A stretch of 64,000 bases of DNA from Metalysinibacillus jejuensis (GCF_003057615.1 NZ_QAFW01000011.1:1-64000); one strand, 5' to 3'; positions 37,552 through 47,042 are shown, numbered from the stretch's first letter. Numbers and translations: made by a program. Notes: generated by a model from the sequence alone, not told the origin.

Positions 37552-38316
37552 TTAAGGCAACGTAATTTGTTGACCTACTACTATATTATTTGAGCTTAAA
37601 CCATTAGCAGCGCGAATTTTTTGTAACACTGCCTCGTCGCCACTACCATAATAGTTAACGCCGATACGATAGAGCGTCTCACCTGCTTGCACCGTATGTG
37701 TACGCGCCTGAGGTTGCTGTTGCTGTTGTTGCTGTTGTTGCTTTTGCTCTTCAGCTTTACGCGCAGCTTCGGCTTGGCGAGCAGCTTCAGCTTGACGTGC
37801 TGCCTCCGCTTGTTGTGCCGCTTTGGCTTGCTCAGCAGCTTGCGCTTGTTCTGCTGCTTTTTGTTCTTCAGCTTTACGCGCAGCCTCTGCTTTGCTAGCT
37901 TCCTCTGCTTTTTTCTTAGCTAAAGCTTCTTTTTCAGCTTGTGCCTTATCTTTTTCGGCTTGCTCTTTTTCTTTATCCGCTTCTTTTTCTTTGTCAGCGT
38001 CTTTTTCTTTATCTTTAGCTATCGGCTCTCCGCCTTTTACTACTTCTACTTCATCCTCATCGTCTACTACTACATCTGTTACTTTTTGCCCTGGCTCGTA
38101 AAATAACCAAACAAAAATAAGAATAGAAATCAAAATTAAAATAAATGTAATTGATAAATATTCCATCAGATGACGTTTTTTCTTCTCCGGCTTATCGCTC
38201 TTTTCTGTACGATAACGTTCGGTACGAGACATTTTTTGAGGCTCTTGCTCTTCTTCTTCGCCATCAATTGTTTGGCGATGCTCTTCAAATTTATCTTTGT
38301 AGTCATCCTTATCCAT
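37552..38316 (-). CDS. ypbE: membrane-anchored LysM protein with long low-complexity linker (YpbE-like)
   Basis: 254 residues from ATG 38316 (MDKDDYKDKFEEHR), with GGAGGG six bases upstream. A charged cytoplasmic head is followed by one membrane helix near residues 52-72, then an outside linker of about 120 residues made of Lys/Glu/Ala/Gln (units such as RQAEAA and KAEEQK) that ends in a run of ten Gln, and a C-terminal LysM domain (THTVQAGETLYRIGVNYYG to QQITLP) that should bind peptidoglycan. The linker is probably a coiled coil spanning the wall. The position before recQ matches ypbE. Function unknown. Confidence 0.82.
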   Translation of the reverse strand: MDKDDYKDKFEEHRQTIDGEEEEQEPQKMSRTERYRTEKSDKPEKKKRHLMEYLSITFILILISILIFVWLFYEPGQKVTDVVVDDEDEVEVVKGGEPIAKDKEKDADKEKEADKEKEQAEKDKAQAEKEALAKKKAEEASKAEAARKAEEQKAAEQAQAAEQAKAAQQAEAARQAEAARQAEAARKAEEQKQQQQQQQQQPQARTHTVQAGETLYRIGVNYYGSGDEAVLQKIRAANGLSSNNIVVGQQITLP

Positions 38317-38396
38317 GTTCGACCCTCCAACTAAGATTACTATCACATATTATGACGAAAAACGTGATGCTTGTAAATGTTTCTGTATGCATTGTA

Positions 38397-39794
38397 TCAT
38401 TTTAACAGCATTTGCTGTAAACGCAACGCCCAATCTAGAGATTGCTTCGATAAATTTGTAAACTTCCGCACTTCCTTATAGTCCTCAACATTTAACCCAC
38501 ACTGGGTACAGCATGCCTGTTGCGGCACTGTTGCTTGCTCAAAGTATTGTAGTAGCGTAGCACGTAAACATTTCGACGTTTCCATATAGTTTTTAGTTGC
38601 TTGAAACGCTTTATTTTTTTCTACCTTTAACGTTTGACAATAGACAATCGCTTGTGAAAGCTCATAATTCGCGTACAAATATTTCAACAGTTCGGCATTG
38701 CTGTCACTAATGGCAAGGGATACATGCGCATAGTAGGCGCGCACCATTTCTTCGGTCGGCACTGTATCATGTAGAAACTGCAATACTTCTTTATCTTGTT
38801 CTGTGCAAAGCACCGTCGCCAGTGCGTCTTGCCCATCTCTTGCCGCACGACCAATTTCCTGCATATAGCCTGAAAGCGTCGGGGACATCGTTTCATGAAT
38901 TACGTGACGAATATTATTTTTATGTACGCCCATACCGAAAGCGCTCGTTGCTACAATCCACTCTAGCTCTGCAGCTAAAAACTGTTCTTGAATCAATTGG
39001 CGATCTTCATTCGTCATACCACCATGATACGCGGCTACCTTTATACGCCACTTTCTCAGTTGCGCTGTCAATTGTTCGGTTTTTTTACGCGAACTCGTAT
39101 AAATAATCCCAGGACCTAGCGTTGTGCTTACATACTCCTCTATCCAATTTACCTTTTCCTGCGCTGTTGTAAACCACTGACGCGCTAATCGAATCTCTTT
39201 TCTATCTATTGGCGCAAGATACATGCTAGCTTCTTTTATACATAGCACATCTTTTATATCGGCTAGTACTTTACTAGTTGCAGTGGCCGTTAGGGCAACA
39301 ATCGGTGGTCTAGAATCATACTTTAACCATGTATTCAAGCGCAAATAATCAGGTCGGAAGTCGTGTCCCCACTCCGAAATACAGTGCGCTTCATCCACTA
39401 CGATTAAACCGAACGGCAACTGTTTTAATCGCCTGCCTATATTGACATTTTGTAACATCTCAGGTGAAACAAAAATATAATCATAATGCGCTAAGTTAGC
39501 CAACACCTCAGTAAATTGCTCTCTTGTCAAAAAAGAATTTAGCGCTACTACACGTTTAAAACCTAGTTTTTTCATTTGATTCACTTGGTCTTGCATTAAA
39601 GATAAAAGAGGTGAAATGATTAAGACAGGTGCCTCTTTTAACCGTCCTGTTAATTGATAACATAAAGATTTTCCCGTACCTGTAGGTAATAACGCTACAA
39701 CATCTTCGTTAGCAAGCAAAGCGCGAATTACTTCTTCTTGCCCTGGTCGAAAAGAGCTAAAGCCGAAATAGTGTTGTAAAGCTCGTTCTAACAT
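38397..39794 (-). CDS. recQ: RecQ-family ATP-dependent DNA helicase (short form)
   Basis: 3'-5' superfamily 2 helicase. Motif I LLPTGTGKSLCYQL is near residue 35 and the DEAH box in VVDEAHCISEWGHDFRPDY near 135. The conserved GRAARDG is near residue 315, and zinc-ligand cysteines lie in QQACCTQCGLN near 430. 465 residues: it has no HRDC domain, as in B. subtilis RecS (YpbC). It follows ypbB by one base, so the two are translationally linked. Confidence 0.92.
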   Translation of the reverse strand: MLERALQHYFGFSSFRPGQEEVIRALLANEDVVALLPTGTGKSLCYQLTGRLKEAPVLIISPLLSLMQDQVNQMKKLGFKRVVALNSFLTREQFTEVLANLAHYDYIFVSPEMLQNVNIGRRLKQLPFGLIVVDEAHCISEWGHDFRPDYLRLNTWLKYDSRPPIVALTATATSKVLADIKDVLCIKEASMYLAPIDRKEIRLARQWFTTAQEKVNWIEEYVSTTLGPGIIYTSSRKKTEQLTAQLRKWRIKVAAYHGGMTNEDRQLIQEQFLAAELEWIVATSAFGMGVHKNNIRHVIHETMSPTLSGYMQEIGRAARDGQDALATVLCTEQDKEVLQFLHDTVPTEEMVRAYYAHVSLAISDSNAELLKYLYANYELSQAIVYCQTLKVEKNKAFQATKNYMETSKCLRATLLQYFEQATVPQQACCTQCGLNVEDYKEVRKFTNLSKQSLDWALRLQQMLLK

Positions 39795-39795
39795 A

Positions 39796-40782
39796 TTAAA
39801 CCTCCCTAGTTAAAGCTAAACGAATGGTAAAGTAATCGATGTTTAATGTTTGTTGCAATACTTTTAAACGTCTCGTCTTTAGCGTTGCTACAGCTTGATG
39901 CACGCGGCGCACTATTTTATCCTCTACATAAGGTGTAATATCAAACGTTGGGCGATTACGCGCGATTTCAATCACATGATCATGAATCGTCGCAAGTTTA
40001 AGTTTGCGCTCGTTAGCGACTTGTTCTAATGTGTAGCCTTGCGCAAGAAATTGCAACGTTTTAGCTGCACTGACCGTTAGCGGTTCACTTACGATACAGC
40101 CTTCTAACAAAGCAAGTAGTAAGGGGCTTTCTACACGCTTTAACAAATAGTGTAGCGCTTCTAACCAGGCTAGCTCCGCATCGATGGTTGCTACATCTTT
40201 CGTACTCGCTAATTGCTCAAGTGTTTGTGCTGGTTGCTCATAGCCACTTAGACGATATGTAAATAACAAGCGTTGCCAATCACTAATTGCTTCATCCGCT
40301 AGTAACGATACTATCTCCTTATAAAGATCTTCGGCTAATGACGCTGTTGTATAACGACGTAAAAACTGTTTAACGAACCGCTGTATACGTAAATCCGTAA
40401 CTACAGGTACAAATTTCATATTTTGTGCATTGCGTTGTGACAAAGTTTGTACAAGCAATTGTAAACGAGCAAAAAAGACGCGCTCACCACCGCGATAAGA
40501 GAAGCCATCAAAGTGAGAAGATTGTTGTGGAGGTGGCTTTACAGTATAGCGCTCGTTAGTTAGTTGTAAATCACCTTGCTGACACAGCTTAGCAATGACT
40601 GCATCATAGCTTTCTCTCGTTAAAAAGGGCAAGAGATGGTAGTAAGGTTGCAAATGAAACAACACTGCATCCTCCAATGTTTGGGATGACTTCTTCCCTT
40701 TTAATAAATGATAAGGCGCGGAAATCGTGCGCTCACTGTTGAAAATCAGTAAAATTTGTCGAACTAATAGCTGAAAATTCAC
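39796..40782 (-). CDS. ypbB: YpbB family protein with C-terminal helix-turn-helix
   Basis: A 328-residue soluble protein always paired with the short RecQ helicase in Bacillales. The C-terminal part AAKTLQFLAQGYTLEQVANERKLKLATIHDHVIEIA is a HTH-like helicase-associated domain (quoted here in spirit: positions about 238-275). The N-terminal half is helical without recognised motifs. The pairing suggests that it helps recQ on DNA, but this is inferred. It is divergent from fer. Confidence 0.78.
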   Translation of the reverse strand: MNFQLLVRQILLIFNSERTISAPYHLLKGKKSSQTLEDAVLFHLQPYYHLLPFLTRESYDAVIAKLCQQGDLQLTNERYTVKPPPQQSSHFDGFSYRGGERVFFARLQLLVQTLSQRNAQNMKFVPVVTDLRIQRFVKQFLRRYTTASLAEDLYKEIVSLLADEAISDWQRLLFTYRLSGYEQPAQTLEQLASTKDVATIDAELAWLEALHYLLKRVESPLLLALLEGCIVSEPLTVSAAKTLQFLAQGYTLEQVANERKLKLATIHDHVIEIARNRPTFDITPYVEDKIVRRVHQAVATLKTRRLKVLQQTLNIDYFTIRLALTREV

Positions 40783-40882
40783 AGCAAAATCCTCCGTTTC
40801 GATAGTTACTGTTGAAATGTAAGCCGAACATCTTTAAAATGAGAAGGGAACGATTAGCGGAAATGTAAAGGAGAGAATATAA

Positions 40883-41131
<249 letters not shown>

Positions 41132-41140
41132 TCTTTACTT

Positions 41141-41176
41141 AAATTGCTTATGCGCTTATGCATAGGCAATTTTTTA
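41141..41176 (+). terminator. terminator after fer
   Basis: AAATTGCTTATGC pairs with GCATAGGCAATTT around a short loop (one mismatch), followed by TTTTTATT on the plus strand. Confidence 0.85.
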
Positions 41177-41202
41177 TTGCATCTCATTTTTTGGCATGGT
41201 AC

Positions 41203-41224
41203 TATAATTAGTAGTTGGTACTAA
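41203..41224 (+). promoter_or_regulatory. fabI promoter -10 and overlapping candidate FapR operator
   Basis: TATAAT stands at 41203-41208. Overlapping its last base is a 17-bp inverted repeat, TTAGTA-N5-TACTAA (41208-41224). FapR, the malonyl-CoA-responsive repressor of lipid genes in Bacillus, binds 17-bp inverted repeats of this type, and fabI is a classic target. No good -35 box is evident. Confidence 0.6.
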
Positions 41225-41254
41225 TAACTGATAATACAAAAGGAGTTGCTACTT

Positions 41255-42025
41255 ATGTTGCAATTAACAAATAAAAACATCGTCGTAATGGGTGTTGCAA
41301 ACGACCGCAGTATTGCCTGGGGCATTGCAAAAAAATTATTTGACGCTGGCGCTAATGTCATCTTTACTTACCGTCAAGAACGTTCATTAAAAAAGCTTAC
41401 ACAATTACTTGAGAAGAATGACCAAAGCACATCATTAGTCGTACAGTGCGATGTAAATGACGACGCGAGTACAAAACAAGCTTTCACTACAATTGGTGAA
41501 AAGGTCGGTGTCATTCATGGCGTTGTCCATTCCGTAGCTTTTGCAAACGGCGAGGACTTAAAAAATCGCTTTTTAGATACTTCTCGTGATGGCTATGCCT
41601 TCGCACAAGATACAAGCGCTTACTCATTAATCGCAGCTGCTAAGGCCGCTCACCCTTATATGACAGAGGGCGGATCAATTGTTACAATGTCTTATTTAGG
41701 CGCAGAGCGCGTACTAGACGGCTATAACGTAATGGGCGTAGCTAAAGCTGCACTAGAAGCTTCTATGCGTTATTTAGCTGCTGATATTGGTCAGGATAAT
41801 ATCCGTGTTAATGCTATCTCTGCAGGCGCAATTCGCACGCTTGCTGCTAAAGGTGTGCCATCATTTAATACAATTTTACACAAAATCGAAGAAACTGCGC
41901 CACTAAAACGTAATGTACAACAAGATGAAGTAGCAGATATGACACTTGTGATGTTATCTCCACTATCTCGCGGTGTTACAGGCGAAACCATTTATGTTGA
42001 TGGTGGCTATAATATTATGGGATAA
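41255..42025 (+). CDS. fabI: enoyl-[acyl-carrier-protein] reductase, FabI type
   Basis: NAD(P)H-dependent reductase that finishes each fatty-acid elongation cycle. A short-chain dehydrogenase fold with the N-terminal cofactor segment VVMGVANDRSIAWGIA, and the catalytic Tyr/Lys pair in YNVMGVAKAALEASMRYLA. The ATG at 41255 (MLQLTNKN, 256 residues) has AAAAGGAG nine bases upstream; an in-frame TTG at 41246 overlaps that site. A likely FapR operator lies upstream. It is convergent with the NSS transporter and shares a terminator. Confidence 0.95.
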   Translation: MLQLTNKNIVVMGVANDRSIAWGIAKKLFDAGANVIFTYRQERSLKKLTQLLEKNDQSTSLVVQCDVNDDASTKQAFTTIGEKVGVIHGVVHSVAFANGEDLKNRFLDTSRDGYAFAQDTSAYSLIAAAKAAHPYMTEGGSIVTMSYLGAERVLDGYNVMGVAKAALEASMRYLAADIGQDNIRVNAISAGAIRTLAAKGVPSFNTILHKIEETAPLKRNVQQDEVADMTLVMLSPLSRGVTGETIYVDGGYNIMG

Positions 42026-42055
42026 AAAAAGCTGAGGCGCGCCTCAGCTTTTTCT
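42024..42055. terminator. bidirectional terminator between fabI and the NSS transporter
   Basis: A near-perfect palindrome, AAAGCTGAGGC-GCCTCAGCTTT, with A and T runs on its two flanks, so it can terminate both convergent genes. Confidence 0.9.
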
Positions 42056-43404
42056 TATGCTATAAATTTTTCATAAATTGTATACAAAATAACAATACTA
42101 ATCGCTACAGGCACTACGTATGTCATCAATAGACGGTACACCGTATAAAATAAAGGACTCACGTTACTCCCTTGTAACAATTCCGCTTTAACGCGTTCAC
42201 GCTGCATCACATGAATGACAAAAATCGCAATGAGCAAGTTGCCAATTGGTAAAATAATATTAGACACTAAAAAATCGGTAGCATCAAAAATTGTCTTACC
42301 AAAAATCGTAACGTCACTTAACACACTTGATGTTAATGCTGAAGGAATCGCCGCAATAAATACGACAACACCTAAAATCATTGTCAGTTGTGCACGTGTC
42401 AGCCCAAACTTTTCAACAAGTGCTGCTACAATAATTTCATATAAGCTAAAAGATGACGTTAATGTAGCAAATAAAAATAACACTAAAAATAAAGCTAAAA
42501 AGATTTCACCAAATGGCATTTGACCAAAGGCTGCTGGCAGTACAATAAATAACAACTCCGGTCCTGCTTTTGCCTCAAGCCCTGTCGCAAATACTACAGG
42601 AAAAATTGCTAAACCCGCAAGTAAAGATACTAAAATATTTAATGTTACTACTGAACCTGCCGCCTGTGGTAAACTCACATCTTTTTTTAAGTATGAACTA
42701 TACGTTACTAAGCACGACATACCTACTGCTAGCGCAAAAAAGGATTGCCCCAGTGCATATAACAATGACTCTCCTGTTGTCTTAGAAAAATCAGGATATA
42801 AAAAGAACTTTACACCCTCCATTGCCCCGTCTAGCGTTAATGCACGCCCAACGAGTATCATAAATAATACGAAAAGCAACGGCATCATAATTTTATTCAT
42901 TTTTTCGATGCCATTTTGTACACCTAAGGAAATAACGACTACATTAGCTAATGTAAATAGGGCTAAACCAAAAAGGGTTGTACTTGGTGTACTCGTCACA
43001 GCACCAAAAATTTGGCCAGCATCAATACCATCACCAATTAACCCACCTGTTAATGCATAGCCTGTAAAGAGGGTTATCCAGCCACCTACTACACTGTAAA
43101 AAGTGAGTAATAAAAAGCAACCAATGACGCCCATACGTCCTAACCAAACCCACTTAGTAGCAGGTGCTAGCTTTTTATACGCTGTCACTGCCTCTGCTTG
43201 GGCATTACGTCCAATAATATATTCAGATAACAACATCGGTAAACCGATTAATAACGTAAACGCAACAAAAATTAAAAAGAATGCGCCCCCGCCACTTTGC
43301 GCCGTTACATAAGGCATTTTCCAAATAGCACCTAGCCCAATGGCCGCGCCTGCTGAAGCCAAGATAAAACCAAATTTGCTTGACCACTCATTTTTTTTAC
43401 TCAT
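42055..43404 (-). CDS. sodium:neurotransmitter symporter (NSS/SNF family)
   Basis: Polytopic sodium-coupled transporter, probably for an amino acid. About twelve hydrophobic segments; the N-terminal signature ILASAGAAIGLGAIWKMPY forms the unwound TM1 that binds substrate and sodium. The start is ATG 43404 (MSKKNEWSSK, 449 residues) with GGAGAG upstream. The gene stands between fabI and ysdA and has no obvious functional partner; substrate specificity cannot be read from the sequence. Confidence 0.88.
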   Translation of the reverse strand: MSKKNEWSSKFGFILASAGAAIGLGAIWKMPYVTAQSGGGAFFLIFVAFTLLIGLPMLLSEYIIGRNAQAEAVTAYKKLAPATKWVWLGRMGVIGCFLLLTFYSVVGGWITLFTGYALTGGLIGDGIDAGQIFGAVTSTPSTTLFGLALFTLANVVVISLGVQNGIEKMNKIMMPLLFVLFMILVGRALTLDGAMEGVKFFLYPDFSKTTGESLLYALGQSFFALAVGMSCLVTYSSYLKKDVSLPQAAGSVVTLNILVSLLAGLAIFPVVFATGLEAKAGPELLFIVLPAAFGQMPFGEIFLALFLVLFLFATLTSSFSLYEIIVAALVEKFGLTRAQLTMILGVVVFIAAIPSALTSSVLSDVTIFGKTIFDATDFLVSNIILPIGNLLIAIFVIHVMQRERVKAELLQGSNVSPLFYTVYRLLMTYVVPVAISIVILYTIYEKFIA

Positions 43405-43447
43405 CTCAACTCTCCTCAATATCTAAGCTCTTTCTACTTTACCAAAA

Positions 43448-43711
43448 TTAAGGCCAAATTTGAACGACTAAAAATACTTGTACGGCTGCAAGTAATGGAA
43501 AGCCAAAGGCAAATTTGTTTTTTCGTGTTTTATGACGAAATAAATACATGCCAAGTACACCACCGACAGCACCACCAAAAATCGCGAGTGTAAATAGCGT
43601 TTTTTCTGCAATGCGTGATTTATGCTTTTTTGCTTGTGATTTATCATAACCCATGCAAATCACAAGAGATAATGACATTACGACTATATAACCGAGTACA
43701 ACTTCATGCAT
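43448..43711 (-). CDS. ysdA: DUF1294 small membrane protein YsdA
   Basis: 87 residues with three hydrophobic stretches (about 3-20, 36-58 and 68-87) and the basic loop GYDKSQAKKHKSRIAEKTLF followed by GGAVGGVLGMYLFRHKT, which are the DUF1294 marks. In B. subtilis ysdA also follows rplT. Function unknown. A terminator separates it from rplT. Confidence 0.82.
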   Translation of the reverse strand: MHEVVLGYIVVMSLSLVICMGYDKSQAKKHKSRIAEKTLFTLAIFGGAVGGVLGMYLFRHKTRKNKFAFGFPLLAAVQVFLVVQIWP

Positions 43712-43726
43712 TTTACTTAACTCCTT

Positions 43727-43768
43727 AAAAAAAGAGCTGACAAATTCGTATTGAATTTGTCAGCTCTT
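43727..43768 (-). terminator. terminator after rplT
   Basis: AAGAGCTGACAAATTC pairs with GAATTTGTCAGCTCTT around a short loop, followed by seven T on the minus strand. A 15-16-bp stem, among the strongest in the window. Confidence 0.92.
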
Positions 43769-43775
43769 GTGTAAA

Positions 43776-44135
43776 TTATTTTGCTACTGCTTGTTTAGCA
43801 GTTTCAGCTAGTTGAGCAAATGCTTGTGCATCTGTAACAGCTAAGTCAGCAAGCATTTTACGGTTTACGTCGATATTAGCAACTTTTAAACCGTGCATTA
43901 AACGGCTATATGAAAGACCATTCATGCGAGCAGCTGCGTTGATACGTGTAATCCATAATTTACGGAAGTCACGTTTTTTGTTGCGACGGTCACGGTATGA
44001 GTACATACCCGCTTTCATTACTGATTGGTTCGCAACTTTATATAATCTATGCTTTGAGCCGAAGTGACCTTTAGCTAATTTTAAAACTTTTTTACGACGC
44101 TTGCGCGTTACAATTCCGCCTTTTACGCGTGGCAT
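43776..44135 (-). CDS. rplT: 50S ribosomal protein L20
   Basis: Early 23S rRNA-binding protein needed for 50S assembly. The basic N-terminus [20 protein letters not shown] and the globular C-terminal part with [20 protein letters not shown] are typical. 119 residues. In B. subtilis free L20 binds the infC leader and causes early termination, and a matching leader with terminator is present upstream of infC here. Confidence 0.97.
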   Translation of the reverse strand: MPRVKGGIVTRKRRKKVLKLAKGHFGSKHRLYKVANQSVMKAGMYSYRDRRNKKRDFRKLWITRINAAARMNGLSYSRLMHGLKVANIDVNRKMLADLAVTDAQAFAQLAETAKQAVAK

Positions 44136-44187
44136 ACCAATTACCTCCTGCTAATTCATGTGAATGAATTTGTTTGTTTTGTTTTTA

Positions 44188-44388
44188 TTACTTCATGTAA
44201 GTTAATAATGTACGGATACGTTTGAAATCGCCTGAAGAAACTACTTTAGCTTTACGTAAGTGACGTTTTTGCTTAGTAGATTTGTTAGCGAATAAGTGAG
44301 AACCGTATGCACGGTCAAACTTTAATTTACCTGTACCTGTCTTTTTGAAACGTTTCGCCGCGCCGCGGTGAGTTTTCATTTTTGGCAT
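44188..44388 (-). CDS. rpmI: 50S ribosomal protein L35
   Basis: 66-residue highly basic ribosomal protein. [20 protein letters not shown] at the N-terminus and [11 protein letters not shown] in the middle are diagnostic. Between infC and rplT in the usual infC-rpmI-rplT operon. Confidence 0.97.
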   Translation of the reverse strand: MPKMKTHRGAAKRFKKTGTGKLKFDRAYGSHLFANKSTKQKRHLRKAKVVSSGDFKRIRTLLTYMK

Positions 44389-44417
44389 TTGAAATTCCTC
44401 CTAAACTCAAGTAAAAA

Positions 44418-44933
44418 TTATTTTTCGTTCTTAGGTTGCATAATTAAGAACATGCTTCGGCCTTCCATCTTCGGTTTTGTTTCAACCGTTCCGACTTCAG
44501 CACAAGCTTCTGCAAAGCGATCTAATACGCGTTGACCGATCTCTTTGTGCGTAATTGCACGACCTTTAAAGCGAATAGATGCCTTAACTTTGTCTCCTTT
44601 TTCAAGGAACTTAATACCGTTGCGAAGTTTCGTTTGGAAATCATGCTCATCAATTGTAGGGCTCAGACGAACCTCTTTCATATTGATAACCTTTTGATTT
44701 TTACGAATTTCGCGATCTTTTTTCTGTTGCTCAAACTTAAACTTACCATAGTCCATGATACGAGCGACTGGTGGCTTCGCTTGAGGGGCTACAAGGACAA
44801 GATCCAAGTTTACACGAGTAGCGATTTCTAGCGCCTCGTTGCGTGTTTTCACACCTAACTGATCACCATTGTGGTCAATCAAGCGGACTTCACGTGCGCG
44901 AATGCCTTCGTTTACATACATGTCTTTGCTAAT
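44418..44933 (-). CDS. infC: translation initiation factor IF-3, AUU start
   Basis: Binds the 30S subunit, checks start-codon/initiator pairing and keeps subunits apart. The best start is ATT at 44931-44933: it reads [19 protein letters not shown], closely like B. subtilis IF-3, which also starts with AUU, and GGAGGTGG lies about seven bases upstream. The later ATG (44921) has no ribosome site of its own. 171 residues, N-domain to about 80, linker, C-domain. The AUU start allows IF-3 to limit its own synthesis. Confidence 0.93.
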   Translation of the reverse strand: MSKDMYVNEGIRAREVRLIDHNGDQLGVKTRNEALEIATRVNLDLVLVAPQAKPPVARIMDYGKFKFEQQKKDREIRKNQKVINMKEVRLSPTIDEHDFQTKLRNGIKFLEKGDKVKASIRFKGRAITHKEIGQRVLDRFAEACAEVGTVETKPKMEGRSMFLIMQPKNEK

Positions 44934-45180
44934 AATAATCCACCTCCAAGTGTTGTCGCGAATACATGAGTGGGCTTATATGCCCTGTTGAACGGTACAC
45001 TTCTAAATGTCCATAAAAAAAGGACGGACATCGAAGAAATGTCCGCCCGCTTATATGTTCATACGCAAAAGTCTATGCGTTACAATTCAACGTGTCAAAC
45101 CTGTAAACAACTCGTGCGAGCGTCTTATTCAGGTGAGAAGCGGGCAGCCTCTACTTCAACCACAATCTGTATTCATTAAC
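44934..45180 (-). promoter_or_regulatory. infC-rpmI-rplT leader with L20-type attenuator
   Basis: About 245 bases of transcribed leader between the promoter and infC. It holds a factor-independent terminator at 45014-45048 (GGCGGACATT pairing with AATGTCCGTCC-like strand, then seven T) in the middle, with the ribosome site well past it. This is the layout of the L20 leader, where L20 binding favours the terminator. The L20 binding pseudoknot itself was not verified. Confidence 0.68.
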
Positions 45181-45187
45181 CTTAACT

Positions 45188-45216
45188 ATAATATCATCTA
45201 TAATTTATTATGTCAA
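45188..45216 (-). promoter_or_regulatory. sigma-A promoter of the infC operon
   Basis: On the minus strand TTGACA (45211-45216) and TATTAT (45188-45193) with a 17-base spacer, a near-consensus promoter. Confidence 0.8.
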
Positions 45217-45235
45217 TACAAAGTGTATAAAAATA

Positions 45236-45264
45236 TTCACACCTTTTCAATTATAAATTATAGT
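45236..45264 (+). promoter_or_regulatory. candidate sigma-A promoter of the chemoreceptor gene
   Basis: TTCACA (45236-45241) and TATAGT (45259-45264) with 17 bases between them, about 43 bases before the ATG. It is back to back with the infC promoter. No sigma-D type sequence was evident. Confidence 0.5.
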
Positions 45265-45306
45265 ATATTTAAGTATATCATCATTATTTTAAAGGAGGAA
45301 ATACCT

Positions 45307-46989
45307 ATGACTATCCGTCAAAAGTTTATTGTAGTCGTAACGCTCTTAAATACATTAACGGTTATCGCTTGCGCTACAATTTTTTGGCAACTTAAGCAAG
45401 TGGAGCATGAGTATAACGCAACCCTAGACAATGCTCTCCCTCTTTTAGAATCTTTACGCACATTGGAAGAGGATTTCTCGCAGCAAATGTCTGCCGTGCA
45501 AAATGTTTTATTAGATGTACCTGGAGCTGAGCGCAACTTCAATGCGCTAGAACAAGATAAACAACAAATTTTACAATCACTCGAAGCGACTGCTGATACA
45601 AAAGAAAGTCAAGCCTTAATTAAAGAAGTCATTGCAGCACACAACGCCTTTTTACAAGATGGCGAGGCAACGATGGCCCTTTATAAAGACAACAAACAAG
45701 CAGAAGCATTACAAAATTATGTGATGAAAGTAACTGAGCATGATGCGACAATTAATGAAGTTGGTAATCGCTTATCAGAAGCTATCAACGCTGCCATTAT
45801 TGACGTACGGTCACAAGCTGAAGGCGTGGCTAAAAAGGCTGGCTATATTGCTCTTATTATCGCAACTGTTTCTGTTCTACTCGGTATTATGATTGGTATT
45901 TTTGTAACGCGCATTATTGTCATGCCAATTCGTGCATTACAAAAAGAAGTTAGCTTAGTAGCAACAGGCGATTTACGCTCTAATGACTTACCCGTTATTA
46001 GCAATGATGAAGTAGGTCAGTTAACGCAAGCTTTTAATCAAATGAAAAAAATGCTTTATACGTTAACGACTTCTTTACAAGATAACGCAAATCACTTAAG
46101 TGCAACTGCTGCAGAACTATCTGCTTCTACTACCGAAGTTACGGGCGCAGCTGAGCGCGTTGCTACATCAACACGCGCAGTTACCTCTAATATGGTAGGT
46201 ACAGCTCAATCTGCTAATGACAGCGCTGTTGCCATGGATGAAACTGCACAAGCTGTTCAGCGCATTGCCGAATCTACACAACACTTACAACAATCTGCTA
46301 CAGATACAGCTAGCATTGCTCATCAAGGTGGGATAACGATACAATCCGCAAGTGAACAAATGTCCACCATTCATACATCCACCCAAGCGATGACTTCGAT
46401 GATTGAGCGCCTCATTGAACAATCGGTCCAAATTGAACAAATGACAGCCGTTATTGCTTCTATTACAGACCAAACGAATCTACTCGCCTTAAATGCTGCC
46501 ATTGAAGCTGCACGTGCAGGTGAGCACGGTAAAGGTTTTGCTGTTGTAGCTGATGAAGTGCGTAAGTTGGCTGAAGAATCCAATGCATCGGCTGCCCAAA
46601 TTAGCACCCTTACCGCTAGTATTCAGCAAGAAACACGCAACGCTGGTAAAGCAATGGCATCCAATTTAGCGACAGTGGAACAAGGTGTAACTATTATTAA
46701 CGATGCGGGCGTAGCCTTCTCCCATATTACTAATGCTGTCGATACGATGCAAAATCAAGTCGAAGATATCTCAGCTGTAACCGAACAAATTTCTGCTGCA
46801 GCCGAACAAGTTGCCGCTTCCGTTACAGAAATTGCCACGAATGCTGGACAATTAGCCGAAGATGCTGCGACTTCACTTGAAATGACAGAAAATCAAAATG
46901 CCTCACTACAAGAAATGCAACAAGTTGCCGCGCAGCTTAGCGACCGATCTGTTGAACTTCAACAAGCTGTTGCCCAATTTAAAAACTAA
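45307..46989 (+). CDS. methyl-accepting chemotaxis protein
   Basis: Transmembrane chemoreceptor of 560 residues. TM1 at about residues 7-28, an outside four-helix-bundle sensor to about 178, TM2 at 180-202, HAMP at 203-255, then the long cytoplasmic signalling coiled coil whose tip, [20 protein letters not shown] followed by EVRKLAEES, binds CheA/CheW. The start is ATG 45307, with AAAGGAGG nine bases upstream; a longer frame from 45007 runs through the infC leader and is rejected. The ligand is unknown. It stands alone between the infC and thrS units. Confidence 0.92.
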   Translation: MTIRQKFIVVVTLLNTLTVIACATIFWQLKQVEHEYNATLDNALPLLESLRTLEEDFSQQMSAVQNVLLDVPGAERNFNALEQDKQQILQSLEATADTKESQALIKEVIAAHNAFLQDGEATMALYKDNKQAEALQNYVMKVTEHDATINEVGNRLSEAINAAIIDVRSQAEGVAKKAGYIALIIATVSVLLGIMIGIFVTRIIVMPIRALQKEVSLVATGDLRSNDLPVISNDEVGQLTQAFNQMKKMLYTLTTSLQDNANHLSATAAELSASTTEVTGAAERVATSTRAVTSNMVGTAQSANDSAVAMDETAQAVQRIAESTQHLQQSATDTASIAHQGGITIQSASEQMSTIHTSTQAMTSMIERLIEQSVQIEQMTAVIASITDQTNLLALNAAIEAARAGEHGKGFAVVADEVRKLAEESNASAAQISTLTASIQQETRNAGKAMASNLATVEQGVTIINDAGVAFSHITNAVDTMQNQVEDISAVTEQISAAAEQVAASVTEIATNAGQLAEDAATSLEMTENQNASLQEMQQVAAQLSDRSVELQQAVAQFKN

Positions 46990-46990
46990 C

Positions 46991-47042
46991 AAAAATCCCG
47001 CTAGCGAAGAGCTTATCGTCCTCACTAGCGGGATATTTTTTA
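46991..47042. terminator. terminator shared by the chemoreceptor gene and thrS
   Basis: ATCCCGCTAG pairs with CTAGCGGGAT around a loop near 22 bases, with a T-run on the plus-strand side and A-run on the other, between two convergent genes. Confidence 0.88.

Noticed and set aside
37687-38101. Leucine-, serine- and alanine-rich plus-strand frames opposite the LysM gene
   Set aside because: They are mirror readings of the Gln/Ala/Lys/Glu-rich linker and have no ribosome sites.
45007-45306. N-terminal extension of the chemoreceptor
   Set aside because: It would run through the infC leader and promoter; the ATG at 45307 has an ideal ribosome site and begins a normal TM1.
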